Source of the DNA: Planctomycetaceae bacterium | Lineage (GTDB): Bacteria > Planctomycetota > Planctomycetia > Planctomycetales > Planctomycetaceae | Length of the DNA stretch: 42,983 nt | Reading direction: 5' to 3' | Assembly: GCA_020426515.1 (NCBI GenBank) | Contig: JAGQPW010000001.1 | Location: 33,581 to 76,563, forward strand | Shown: piece after piece, positions 1 to 8,734 of the stretch | Layout of the letters: each line of letters begins with the position of its first letter | Position numbering within the stretch: position 1 is the stretch's first letter | The notes under the pieces: model-generated | Database searches by the model: none | Told to the model about the DNA's origin: nothing | Seen by the model: only the letters and a program-made list of their open reading frames with translations | Translations under genes and position numbers: made by a program

Positions 1-1
1 G

Positions 2-383
2 CCACGGAGACATTGAGGCACTGAGATGGCCCTGGTCCATCGTGAACTCGGCCCAGGGTTACTCGAATCGGCCTGCGAAGAATGTCTCTGCTGTGAACTC
101 AGCCACAGAAGTGTTGCCTACCAGCGGCAAGTGCCGTTGCAGGTTGCCTGACGAGGCATTCGCCTCGACTGTGGTGACCAGATCGACCTGCTGGTGGAGC
201 AACTTGTCGTCGTCGAGTTGAAATCGATTGCCGATTGACTCCCTGTGCACGATGCCCGGTTGCTCACGTACTTGAAGCTTGGTCAGCATCCGGTTGGCCT
301 GTTGATCAAATTCAATGTTCCCGTCCTCTAGCAAGGGATTGTCCGCCGAGTCCTCTGACCTCAGTGTCTCAGTGTCTCAGTGG
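2..383. mobile_element. Inverted-repeat-bounded element carrying a dead GxxExxY gene
   Basis: The 24 bases at 2-25 and the reverse complement of 360-383 agree at 21 of 24 positions, so the segment is bounded by imperfect terminal inverted repeats (outer part CCAC-GAGACA). Almost all of the interior is the remnant GxxExxY reading frame. The left repeat starts at the window edge, so the true outer boundary and any target-site duplication cannot be judged. No transposase is present; if it ever moved, it did so in trans. A related short copy lies at 1588-1663. Confidence 0.6.
26..331 (+). pseudogene. GxxExxY family protein remnant (PDDEXK-like), two internal stops
   Basis: Reading from the ATG at 26 gives a recognisable GxxExxY (PF13366-type) protein: [17 protein letters not shown], then RQVPLQV, then IDLLVEQLVVVELKS, then [20 protein letters not shown]. 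The frame is interrupted by TGA at 149-151 and TGA at 236-238 and ends with TAG at 329-331. The usual N-terminal helix is missing, because a stop in the same frame lies just upstream (14-16). The family resembles PD-(D/E)XK nucleases (the D...VELK pattern is still visible), but its function is not established. It lies immediately upstream of acetate kinase inside a repeat-bounded segment, so it is most likely a dead insertion at the edge of the microcompartment operon. The stops are simple substitutions in an otherwise well-kept frame, suggesting fairly recent decay. Confidence 0.8.
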
Positions 384-403
384 TTCCCAATTGGAGCCGC
401 CCC

Positions 404-1588
404 GTGAAGGTGCTTGTTGCCAATCTCGGTTCTACCAGTTTCAAGTACCGTCTGTTCGACATGTCGGATGAGCGGCAGTTGGGACGTGGAGGAATTGACC
501 GGATTGGCGAGGATGCTGACTCCAACTGCTTCGTCGAGATCGACGGGAAACGGACGGACCGGCAGCAACGGATTGCCGATCACGCTGCGGCAGTGCAGAT
601 GTGCCTGGATCAGCTGACTGATCCGGACACGGGTTGTCTGGACTCCGTGGACGAGGTTAAGGCGATTGGTTTCAAGGCGGTCTTCGCCGGAAAGTTGAGT
701 GGCATTCGCATTGTTGATGATGCGCTGCTCAATGCCATGGAATCCCTGGCTGATGTCGCCCCCGCCCACAACCCGCCTTACGCGCGGGCCATGCGGCAGC
801 TGCGAAAGGCCTTTCCCTCGATTCCGCTCGTCGCTGCACTGGAAACCGCCTTTCACGAAACGATTCCTGTCGAGTATCGCACCTATGCCGTGCCCTACGA
901 ATGGGCGGAGCAGTACGAAATTCGACGTTGGGGATTTCACGGGGCCAGCCATCGCTTCATCGGGACCCGCATGGCACAGTTACTGGGCAAGGACGACGCC
1001 AAAGTCATCTCCTGTCACCTCGGAGGCAGCAGTTCGCTCTGTGGCATGCTTGGCGGTAAGAGCCAGTCCACGTCGATGGGAATGACTCCTCAATCGGGTT
1101 TACCGCAGAACAACCGGGTGGGGGATTTCGATCCCTTCGCACTGAGGCTGCTCAAGCGTCTGAGTGGCAAGGACTACGATACATTGCTCGACGAGCTGTC
1201 CAGCAAGAGCGGACTCTTCGGGCTGAGCGGCGTCTCCAACGATGCCCGCGACATCGAAGAGGCTGCGGCCAGCGGAAACGCTCAGGCCGAGTTTGCTCTC
1301 AAGGTTCTGGCTGCAGACATCAAGAAGTACATCGGTCAATTGCTCGCCATCCTGAATGGTGCCGATGCCATCGTGTTCACCGGCGGTATCGGCGAAAACA
1401 GCAGCCTGATCCGGCGTATGGCCCTGTCCAATATGGACTTTGCCGGAATCGTGCTCGACCCCGAAAAGAACGAAACCGTTCGAGGCGAAGTCACTCTGCA
1501 CGCTGCCAACAGCCGCGTACAGATCTGGACCGTCCCGACCAATGAAGAAATCGTTGTTGCCCGACAGACTGTCGAAGCCCTCAGTTAA
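404..1588 (+). CDS. ackA: Acetate/propionate kinase of the microcompartment operon
   Basis: This 394-residue protein is an acetokinase: it moves phosphate from an acyl phosphate to ADP, here probably lactoyl- or propionyl-phosphate, giving ATP and the free acid. Family blocks seen in order are [12 protein letters not shown] (phosphate-binding N-terminus), [31 protein letters not shown] (usually CHLGNGAS), [19 protein letters not shown] and FTGGIGEN. Length is typical. I chose the GTG at 404 because GGAG lies seven bases upstream and the protein then begins VKVLVANLG as in the family; the longer frame from GTG 380 would start inside the inverted repeat. It is the first intact gene of the plus-strand microcompartment operon. 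The altered CHLG and GDFDP blocks hint at a substrate other than acetate, which is inference. Confidence 0.92.
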   Translation: MKVLVANLGSTSFKYRLFDMSDERQLGRGGIDRIGEDADSNCFVEIDGKRTDRQQRIADHAAAVQMCLDQLTDPDTGCLDSVDEVKAIGFKAVFAGKLSGIRIVDDALLNAMESLADVAPAHNPPYARAMRQLRKAFPSIPLVAALETAFHETIPVEYRTYAVPYEWAEQYEIRRWGFHGASHRFIGTRMAQLLGKDDAKVISCHLGGSSSLCGMLGGKSQSTSMGMTPQSGLPQNNRVGDFDPFALRLLKRLSGKDYDTLLDELSSKSGLFGLSGVSNDARDIEEAAASGNAQAEFALKVLAADIKKYIGQLLAILNGADAIVFTGGIGENSSLIRRMALSNMDFAGIVLDPEKNETVRGEVTLHAANSRVQIWTVPTNEEIVVARQTVEALS

Positions 1589-1663
1589 CCACGGAGACAC
1601 AGAGACACGGAGAAGTCAGAACGGCTGCACAGATTTCCCTGCGTGCTTCCGTACCTCCGTGGT
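1588..1663. repeat. Short palindromic intergenic repeat (MITE-like)
   Basis: The gap between the kinase and the first shell gene is filled by a 76-base unit whose ends are perfect 9-base inverted repeats (ACCACGGAG at 1588-1596, CTCCGTGGT at 1655-1663). Its left end matches the left repeat of the GxxExxY element at 20 of 24 positions. It has the look of a non-coding deletion derivative of the same family. It overlaps the last base of the kinase stop codon and ends 11 bases before the shell gene start. Confidence 0.6.
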
Positions 1664-1674
1664 GAGTAACCGCC

Positions 1675-1992
1675 ATGTTTATCGCTCGCGTCACCGGAAA
1701 TATCACTGCCACCCAGAAGGTTTCTGAGATGAACGGCCAGACGCTGTTCATTGTGGAGCCGTTGCGGGTAGATGAGAAGTCGGGCGATGCCCTGAAGGGG
1801 ACCGGACGGACGTTCATTGCCGTGGACACCGTGGGAGCCGGTGAAGGGGAAACCGTTCTCATCGTGCAGGGATCGAGCGCCCGATTTACCGAAAAGACCA
1901 AGCCTCTGCCGATCGACTGTGCCATTGTCGGCATCGTCGATAACGTGCGCGTGGGTGGACGCGACCTCTTTAAGGCGGAGGATGCCTCGTGA
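1675..1992 (+). CDS. BMC-P shell vertex protein, EutN/CcmL family (copy 1)
   Basis: A 105-residue EutN/CcmL protein. Members form pentamers that close the twelve vertices of a polyhedral microcompartment. The family pattern is clear: an N-terminal strand MFIARVTGNITATQK, a middle segment FIAVDTVGAGEGETVLIVQG, and the C-terminal PIDCAIVGIVDNV. It follows the kinase after a repeat-filled gap and overlaps the next gene by four bases (GTGA), implying coupled translation. It is the most canonical of three BMC-P copies in the operon. No hexameric BMC-H protein is visible in the window, so the facets must be encoded elsewhere, probably upstream. Confidence 0.93.
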   Translation: MFIARVTGNITATQKVSEMNGQTLFIVEPLRVDEKSGDALKGTGRTFIAVDTVGAGEGETVLIVQGSSARFTEKTKPLPIDCAIVGIVDNVRVGGRDLFKAEDAS

Positions 1993-2447
1993 ACGGTGAA
2001 GCAGTTCAGCAACGTGCCCGCCAGCTGCAGATCATCTGTGGTGGTCTCATTATGGGGGTACTCACATTTTCCGCTGTCACGGTGTTCCTCGTGCATGGCA
2101 ACGGAATGAATGTTGATGTGAATGTCATTGTTCCGGCTGCACTGCTGGTCGGATCATTGATGAACATTGTGACCATTGTTGCGGTCGCCGGAAGTGTTGG
2201 GAAACGTGAACTCCCTTCGACCGCGACTGAAGACGACTACCTCAATCTGTATCAGGTTGCCTCGATTATCCGCTGGGCCGGTCTCGAAGGAGCGGCATTC
2301 ATGAACATCGTGGCTTACCTGCTGTCCGCCCAGTGGTGGTCCGGCATCGTGCCTGCCATTTGCCTGCTGTGGATGGCCGCAACGTTTCCAACGTCCGACA
2401 AACTCAACGACTGGCTGAGAGCCAAGGATCGTGATCGGACGTTCTAA
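1989..2447 (+). CDS. Small four-helix membrane protein of the BMC operon, unknown function
   Basis: I do not recognise this 152-residue protein as a named family. It has about four hydrophobic segments, roughly residues 14-35, 44-66, 92-112 and 116-134, separated by short charged loops; a polar loop ([18 protein letters not shown]) sits between the second and third. It starts with GTG overlapping the stop of the first BMC-P gene by four bases, so it is translated with the shell protein. Membrane proteins are not shell parts, so roles such as transport of the sugar or lactaldehyde product, or tethering the compartment to the membrane, are possible but only inferred from position. A simple passenger gene is the alternative. 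Confidence 0.8.
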   Translation: MNGEAVQQRARQLQIICGGLIMGVLTFSAVTVFLVHGNGMNVDVNVIVPAALLVGSLMNIVTIVAVAGSVGKRELPSTATEDDYLNLYQVASIIRWAGLEGAAFMNIVAYLLSAQWWSGIVPAICLLWMAATFPTSDKLNDWLRAKDRDRTF

Positions 2448-2506
2448 CACGTCCGACTGAACTTCAACGCACTCATCCTTCCGCATACCGAAATCCATTG
2501 ATCGCC

Positions 2507-3994
<1,488 letters not shown>

Positions 3995-4054
3995 GGAGTT
4001 TAGATCCCAAAACCGATTCAACGTTAAACGTTCAACCTTCTACGCTCCCTTTCC

Positions 4055-4420
4055 ATGCAGACTGCCAAAGTCATTGGCCGAGCTACGGCGACGATCAAGC
4101 ATCCCACCCTGAATGGGTGGCGGTTGCTTGTGATTCAGCCGCTTGCGCTGGACGGCGGACCGGATGGAGAGCCGCAGCTGGCGGTTGATTTTCTTGGCAG
4201 TTCTGTTGGCTCAATTGTGATTGCTGCCGCAGATGGATCGGCCTCGAAAGAAATCATGGGGGTGAACAACACTCCCGCACGCTGGATCATTACCGGGATT
4301 TACGATCAGCAGGAACCGGAGAACCTGGCACCGACCGGTCAGCCCGAATCAGCCCCTGAACCCGAACCAGCACCGGCACCAAAGCCCCGACGTAAACGCA
4401 CAGCGAAAAAGAAATCGTGA
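4055..4420 (+). CDS. BMC-P shell vertex protein with charged C-terminal tail (copy 2)
   Basis: A 121-residue EutN/CcmL-type protein. The shell domain occupies about residues 1-86 (start QTAKVIGRATATIKHP, end WIITGIYDQQ). It is followed by a low-complexity tail, first Glu/Pro-rich (PESAPEPEPAPAPKP) and then strongly basic (RRKRTAKKKS). The other two BMC-P copies here lack such a tail. Glycine-rich GAGxGD at the usual position is altered to FLGSSVGS. The stop overlaps the GTG start of the following gene by four bases. A disordered acidic-then-basic tail could recruit partners or bind nucleic acid or membranes; this is conjecture. Family membership is secure. Confidence 0.88.
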   Translation: MQTAKVIGRATATIKHPTLNGWRLLVIQPLALDGGPDGEPQLAVDFLGSSVGSIVIAAADGSASKEIMGVNNTPARWIITGIYDQQEPENLAPTGQPESAPEPEPAPAPKPRRKRTAKKKS

Positions 4421-5148
4421 CCGATTCCTCCCTCATCGATCGGATCGTCAATGGCGTGCTGGATCAGCTCGGCCGGGGAGGGACCGCGCCGGGCACACCC
4501 GCCGCACCGGGCAAATCCGCTCCGAAGCCAGTGGTCGCGATTCCAGCAAAGGTCGTGGCGTCACTCTCGATTTCGGAGAAAGTCATCACTGCCGATCTGC
4601 TGGCCGACCGGCTTAACGGCGAGCGATCCATTACGGTTCCGGCGAAGGCAATTGTCACTCCAGCGGCCAAGGACTTCCTGAAAGAGCAGGGGATCGACCT
4701 GCAGCGGTGCGATGCTGCCAAGGCCAAACCCGCCGCACCGGCTCCCGGCAACGCGGTTCCCTCCAAGGGGAACACCCCTGCCAAGACGGAACTGGCTCCA
4801 TTGCTGATTATTGTCAAACACACCGATGCGGTTGCCAACCTTTGGGAACACCTGCAACCAGCGTGGAAACGTGAACTGGTTGGCTGCCCCGACGATGCGG
4901 CCAAACTGGCGATTGGTGAACTCAGCCGTGGCGGAGCGTCTCAGGTGGTCATTCTCGCCGAACAGACATTCCGGGCGGCATGTCTGGCCAACCGCAGTGA
5001 CCGAGTCAAAGCGGTGCCCATCACCTCGCTGCTCGACATCAAGTCTGCCCGCACACAGATCCGCGTGAACACATGGTGTGTTGACCCCACGGACCGGTCG
5101 TGGTTTGAACTCCGAAACCTGTTCAAGTCTCTGACTTCGAACTCCTAG
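4417..5148 (+). CDS. Probable encapsulated BMC protein of unknown function
   Basis: A 243-residue protein with no confident family. The first 20 residues (SLIDRIVNGVLDQLG) form an amphipathic helix with the hydrophobic spacing of the aldehyde dehydrogenase targeting peptide, followed by an Ala/Pro/Lys linker. A middle piece (KAIVTPAAKDFLKEQGIDL, about residues 85-105) resembles a stretch seen in EutT-like proteins. A second Ala/Pro linker leads to a C-terminal half (about 130-243) with an alternating strand/helix pattern and an ending (KAVPITSLLDIKSAR, then NTWCVDPTDRSWFELRNLF) faintly like RpiB/LacAB isomerases. It starts with GTG inside the stop of the preceding shell gene and is 13 bases from the next one. 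A cargo or scaffold role is inferred from the peptide and the position. Confidence 0.85.
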   Translation: MTDSSLIDRIVNGVLDQLGRGGTAPGTPAAPGKSAPKPVVAIPAKVVASLSISEKVITADLLADRLNGERSITVPAKAIVTPAAKDFLKEQGIDLQRCDAAKAKPAAPAPGNAVPSKGNTPAKTELAPLLIIVKHTDAVANLWEHLQPAWKRELVGCPDDAAKLAIGELSRGGASQVVILAEQTFRAACLANRSDRVKAVPITSLLDIKSARTQIRVNTWCVDPTDRSWFELRNLFKSLTSNS

Positions 5149-5161
5149 CCCCGCGTTTGCA

Positions 5162-5443
5162 ATGCGAATTTGCGAAGTCATCGGAACTGTCACCCTCAAC
5201 CGCTGGGAGCACACGCTCACCGGAGCGCGGTGGAAGGTGGTTGTCCCGTTGACTGCCGTTGCCCTGAAGGGCGAGGACGGCGGACGCGGAGAGCCATTTG
5301 TTGTGTACGACGAACTCGGATGTGGCACGGGAGATCTGGTCGGCATCAGCGAAGGTGCCGAAGCGGTCGCTCCATTTCATCCGGAACTGAAACCAATTGA
5401 CGGCTACGTTGCTGTCATTATCGATTCACTGGACATTGCCTAG
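5162..5443 (+). CDS. BMC-P shell vertex protein, EutN/CcmL family (copy 3)
   Basis: A 93-residue EutN/CcmL protein, the third pentamer-type shell protein of the operon. It begins MRICEVIGTVTLNRWEH, contains YDELGCGTGDLVGISEG (the family's G-x-GxGD turn) and ends PIDGYVAVIIDSLDIA. It lies 13 bases after the unknown cargo-like gene and 50 bases before the aldolase. Several BMC-P paralogues with a single compartment are typical of planctomycete microcompartments and suggest either vertex variants or assemblies of mixed pentamers. Start is the ATG at 5162; upstream spacing is too short for another gene. Confidence 0.92.
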   Translation: MRICEVIGTVTLNRWEHTLTGARWKVVVPLTAVALKGEDGGRGEPFVVYDELGCGTGDLVGISEGAEAVAPFHPELKPIDGYVAVIIDSLDIA

Positions 5444-5493
5444 GCAAGCGGTCGATTCAAGATCGAACAGCCCCAAGATTACGGACGGAAACC

Positions 5494-6381
5494 ATGAACG
5501 CCTATCACCCACTCTTCAATACTGCGGAAGCCAGGGATATCAAGGAATGGATCTGCGAGATTGGTCGCCGGGTCTATAACAAGGGCTTCGCTGCAGCCAA
5601 CGATGGGAACATCTCGTACCGCATCGGCGAGAATGAGGTCTTGTGCAGCCCAACGATGATCTGCAAGGGGTTTATGACTCCTGATGATGTCTGCATGGTG
5701 GACCTCGATGGCAATCAGCTGGCTGGCAAGAAAAAGCGAACCAGCGAAATCCTGCTGCACCTGACGATCATGAAGCAGCGTCCCGATGTTCGTGCCGTGG
5801 TGCACTGCCATCCACCACACGCCACCGCGTTTGCCGTGACTCGCGAAGCCATTCCGCAGTGTGTGCTGCCCGAAATCGAAGTCTTCATGGGTGAAGTCCC
5901 TCTCGCACCCTATGAGACCCCCGGCGGACAGGAGTTCGCTTCGACCGTGTCGCCATTCCTTAAAGCGACGAACACCATCATTCTGACGAACCACGGTACT
6001 GTGAGCTTCGGAAAGAATCTGGAAGAAGCGTACTGGAAAACCGAGATCCTCGACGCATATTGCCGCATTCTGATCCTCTCCAAGCAACTGGGCGGAATCA
6101 CGTACCTGGACGAAACGAAGTCCCGCGAACTGCTCGACCTGAAGAAGCGTCTCGGCTTCGATGATCCTCGGTTCCACTTCGAAGACTGCGATCTGTGCGG
6201 CAATACAGCCTTCCGCGAAGGCTACAATTCCGTCAATGCCGCGACTCCGCAAACCTGTGCCTTCGACCCACCGCCATCATTCCCCGGCTATTTGAAGCCG
6301 GCCTCAGGAGGCGGCGACATCAATATGGAAGCTCTGGTTCAGGCAATCACCGATCAGGTGATTCAGGCTCTGAAGAGCTAG
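5494..6381 (+). CDS. Class II aldolase with C-terminal encapsulation peptide
   Basis: A 295-residue class II aldolase/adducin-family enzyme, most likely cleaving fuculose-1-phosphate or rhamnulose-1-phosphate to dihydroxyacetone phosphate and lactaldehyde. Visible family features are NDGNISYRIGENEVLCSP, the zinc-binding VVHCHPPHATAF (His-x-His) and LTNHGTVSFG (third His). The catalytic domain ends near residue 215. After a Pro/Gly-rich linker the last 20 residues (INMEALVQAITDQVIQAL) form an amphipathic helix like the targeting peptides at the N-termini of two other operon proteins, so the enzyme is probably packaged inside the shell. It is the last gene of the microcompartment run. Sugar specificity cannot be read from the sequence. 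Confidence 0.92.
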   Translation: MNAYHPLFNTAEARDIKEWICEIGRRVYNKGFAAANDGNISYRIGENEVLCSPTMICKGFMTPDDVCMVDLDGNQLAGKKKRTSEILLHLTIMKQRPDVRAVVHCHPPHATAFAVTREAIPQCVLPEIEVFMGEVPLAPYETPGGQEFASTVSPFLKATNTIILTNHGTVSFGKNLEEAYWKTEILDAYCRILILSKQLGGITYLDETKSRELLDLKKRLGFDDPRFHFEDCDLCGNTAFREGYNSVNAATPQTCAFDPPPSFPGYLKPASGGGDINMEALVQAITDQVIQALKS

Positions 6382-6494
6382 AACGGACCAGCCTGCGTGC
6401 GTGATGGAATCGCATCGCGTTTCCCATCGCTCTCTGGTGCCGCACCCGCTATCCTCATTCCATCAACTCACATTGATTGGAATGGGGGCTCTGG

Positions 6495-7841
6495 ATGCTG
6501 AACATCGGGGGATTTGCTGGCCGCAACTGCCATCAGCGTTCGCGTCGCGCGTTTCTGCGGGCGGGGGCATCTGCGGCGGCCGGTCTGGGGCTCGCGGGAT
6601 TGCCAGGCGTTGTCCCTGCCTCAGAGTTGGGACGCGCGAAGTCGGTCATTTTCCTGTGGTTGTGGGGGGCTCCAAGTCATCTGGATACATTTGACCCGAA
6701 GCCCAAAGCACCGGCCGAATACCGTGGCCCGTTTGCCCCGATCGCGACGCGAACGCCGGGGGCTCACTTCACGGAGCTGTTCCCGCAGCTGGCTCAGCGC
6801 AGCGATCAGTTCGCGCTCATTCGCAGCATGGTCACCTTTGATGGAAATCATCCTGCCGCAGGGAGCTGGGGGCTGACTGGATTTGGAGAGAATCCCGAAC
6901 CCGTCCATCCCAATTTTGGCTCGATTGTCGCCAAGCACAACCTGCAGCGTCACGGCGCGGCGGAACTCCCCCCGTTCTTTTTTGTCGGCCGGGGGATTCC
7001 CAGAGATGTGGTTCAGCGCGTGCGCGGCTTTGGTGGTGGTCGACTCGGGCAGCAATATGATCCGTTCCTTGTGAACTGCCGCGACGACAGTTCCATCGAG
7101 TTGCCATCGCTGGACCTGCTGGATGGGATCACGCCTCATCGGCTGGATGATCGGCGGTCACTCATTTCCCTTCTGGATGATTCGCAGCGTCAACTCGCCA
7201 ACGCGGGCATCGACAATTGGGACCGGACGTTTCAGACCGCCTATGGACTGCTCACCAAACCCGAGGCCCGTCAGGCGTTCGATCTGACTCGCGAGACGGA
7301 GCAGACCCGCCAGCGGTACGGTCGGACATCGTTCGGACAAAGCTGCCTGCTGGCGCGACGACTGGCCGAAGCAGCTGTTCCCTACATCCAGGTCAACTGG
7401 AGCGAGTATGTCGAGGCTGTGACGCCGGGATGTGATTTTGGCTGGGACACCCACATCTACAACTTTGAATTGCTGCAGGATCGACACGGACCGATTCTGG
7501 ACCGCGCCTTTTCGGCATTGCTGGACGATCTGCGTGAGCGTGGTCTGCTGGACACGACACTGGTTGTGGCCATGGGGGAATTTGGTCGCACTCCACGTCT
7601 GAACACACGGGCCGCACGCGATCACTGGCCTCGCTGCTACTTTTCCATCTGGGCCGGGGCCGGTGTTGTGGGAGGCCGAGTGATTGGCGAGAGCGATGCC
7701 CTGGCAGAAGACCCGGTCACTCCAGCCATTACCCCGGTGATGGCTGGGACGACCATTTGCGAACTGGCTGGAATTGATGTCCAGGCCCGATCCGAACTGG
7801 CCGTGCTGCCTGACGGCACTGTGATAGGAGAGCTGTTCTGA
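6495..7841 (+). CDS. DUF1501 protein with Tat signal, exported
   Basis: A 448-residue DUF1501 protein, a family abundant in planctomycetes and structurally related to alkaline phosphatase/sulfatase enzymes; its reaction is unknown. It has a twin-arginine signal (SRRAFLRAGASAAAGLGLAG) and should be exported folded. Later blocks are FLWLWGAPSHLDTFDPKP, FTELFPQLAQRSDQFALIRSM, FGWDTHIYNFELLQDRHGP and VVAMGEFGRTPRLN, all typical of the family; HxD/GEFGRTP are candidates for metal ligands. I chose the ATG at 6495, with GGGGG about eight bases upstream, over the TTG at 6477. Its stop shares a base with the start of the next gene (TGATG), so the two are coupled. DUF1501 proteins often accompany cytochrome-type DUF1549/1553 proteins, which are absent here. 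Confidence 0.88.
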   Translation: MLNIGGFAGRNCHQRSRRAFLRAGASAAAGLGLAGLPGVVPASELGRAKSVIFLWLWGAPSHLDTFDPKPKAPAEYRGPFAPIATRTPGAHFTELFPQLAQRSDQFALIRSMVTFDGNHPAAGSWGLTGFGENPEPVHPNFGSIVAKHNLQRHGAAELPPFFFVGRGIPRDVVQRVRGFGGGRLGQQYDPFLVNCRDDSSIELPSLDLLDGITPHRLDDRRSLISLLDDSQRQLANAGIDNWDRTFQTAYGLLTKPEARQAFDLTRETEQTRQRYGRTSFGQSCLLARRLAEAAVPYIQVNWSEYVEAVTPGCDFGWDTHIYNFELLQDRHGPILDRAFSALLDDLRERGLLDTTLVVAMGEFGRTPRLNTRAARDHWPRCYFSIWAGAGVVGGRVIGESDALAEDPVTPAITPVMAGTTICELAGIDVQARSELAVLPDGTVIGELF

Positions 7842-8722
7842 TGCGTCGCCTGCCTCTGATTGCGTGCCATTTGTGTTTTGTGTTGATCCTCTGTGGTGGC
7901 GCGAGTCATGCAGTGGAGCCCGTCCCGCTGACGAGTACTGGCCATGCCAAAAGCGGGCTGACGTTTCGCGATGCGGAAACGCTGGCCTTTGCCGAAGAAA
8001 TCAGCGGACAGCAACTGGCCCTGATGCAGTTGTCGCTCTCCACCGGCGAGGTTTCGCGAATATTCCCGGAGGAAAAGAACGTGCAGTTCGGCCTCGCGTT
8101 CTCACCCGACAGGCAGCACATGGCCTACATCAAAAGTGTTGGCAATCTGAATTTGCGTCTCGTCATCCGGCAGCTTGAATCGGGAGCTGAAGCCGAATTT
8201 GGCGAGGGAGGATTTTCCGGTACACAGAACCCCTGTTTTACTCCCGATAGCCAGCGGCTGCTGTATGCGTATCCCGTTGATGGGCGGCAGCACATCTGGT
8301 CCTGCAACCTCAAGTGTGAAGACCGCAAGCGGGTTGTGGACTCGGTCGGCATCAACAATTGGCCCACCTGCACACCTGACGGGCTGCTTGTCTTTGGTTC
8401 CAGCCGCGATGGCAACTTCGAGATCTATTCGCAGCCTCTGGCCGGTGGCGATGCCCGACGTCTGACGTATTCGCCGTTTCAGGACATTCGACCGCGGGTG
8501 AGTCCTGATGGATCGCAAATCGCCTTCACCAGCGCTCGTGATGGCAATTACGACATCTACGTCATGGCGACTGATGGGACGGACGTGCGGCGGGTCACTC
8601 GCAATCCGGAGCGGGATGATCATCCTGCGTGGCACCCGGACGGTCGACTTGCCTACGTTGCCGAACAGGGCGGGGCGTTTGAAATCGTCCTGGTCGAGGT
8701 TCCGGCAGGAACGCAGCCGTAA
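7841..8722 (+). CDS. Exported TolB/PD40-type beta-propeller protein
   Basis: A 293-residue protein with an N-terminal signal peptide (to about residue 26, ending ASHAVEP) followed by WD40-like PD40 repeats. At least four blades are visible from the recurring pattern P-x-W/C-TPDG-x-L-x-F-x-S-x-RDGN-x-(D/E)IY: around residues 125-150, 167-192, 208-235 and 258-285. Such propellers bind proteins or act as TolB-like periplasmic platforms; no enzymatic motif is seen. Start ATG overlaps the DUF1501 stop by one base, so the two proteins are probably made together and may act as a pair. Its stop is 12 bases from the stop of a convergent gene. Confidence 0.82.
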   Translation: MRRLPLIACHLCFVLILCGGASHAVEPVPLTSTGHAKSGLTFRDAETLAFAEEISGQQLALMQLSLSTGEVSRIFPEEKNVQFGLAFSPDRQHMAYIKSVGNLNLRLVIRQLESGAEAEFGEGGFSGTQNPCFTPDSQRLLYAYPVDGRQHIWSCNLKCEDRKRVVDSVGINNWPTCTPDGLLVFGSSRDGNFEIYSQPLAGGDARRLTYSPFQDIRPRVSPDGSQIAFTSARDGNYDIYVMATDGTDVRRVTRNPERDDHPAWHPDGRLAYVAEQGGAFEIVLVEVPAGTQP

Positions 8723-8734
8723 ACGCCCGCATCG

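Noticed and set aside
1581..2096. Minus-strand frame ending in a peptide that reads HHGGTEARR...CLCVSVVN
   Set aside because: This peptide is the translation of the intergenic palindromic repeat at 1588-1663, a common source of false gene calls.
8723..8734. Terminator between the convergent propeller and BatA-type genes
   Set aside because: Only 12 bases separate the stops and no stem is seen; the messages must overlap.
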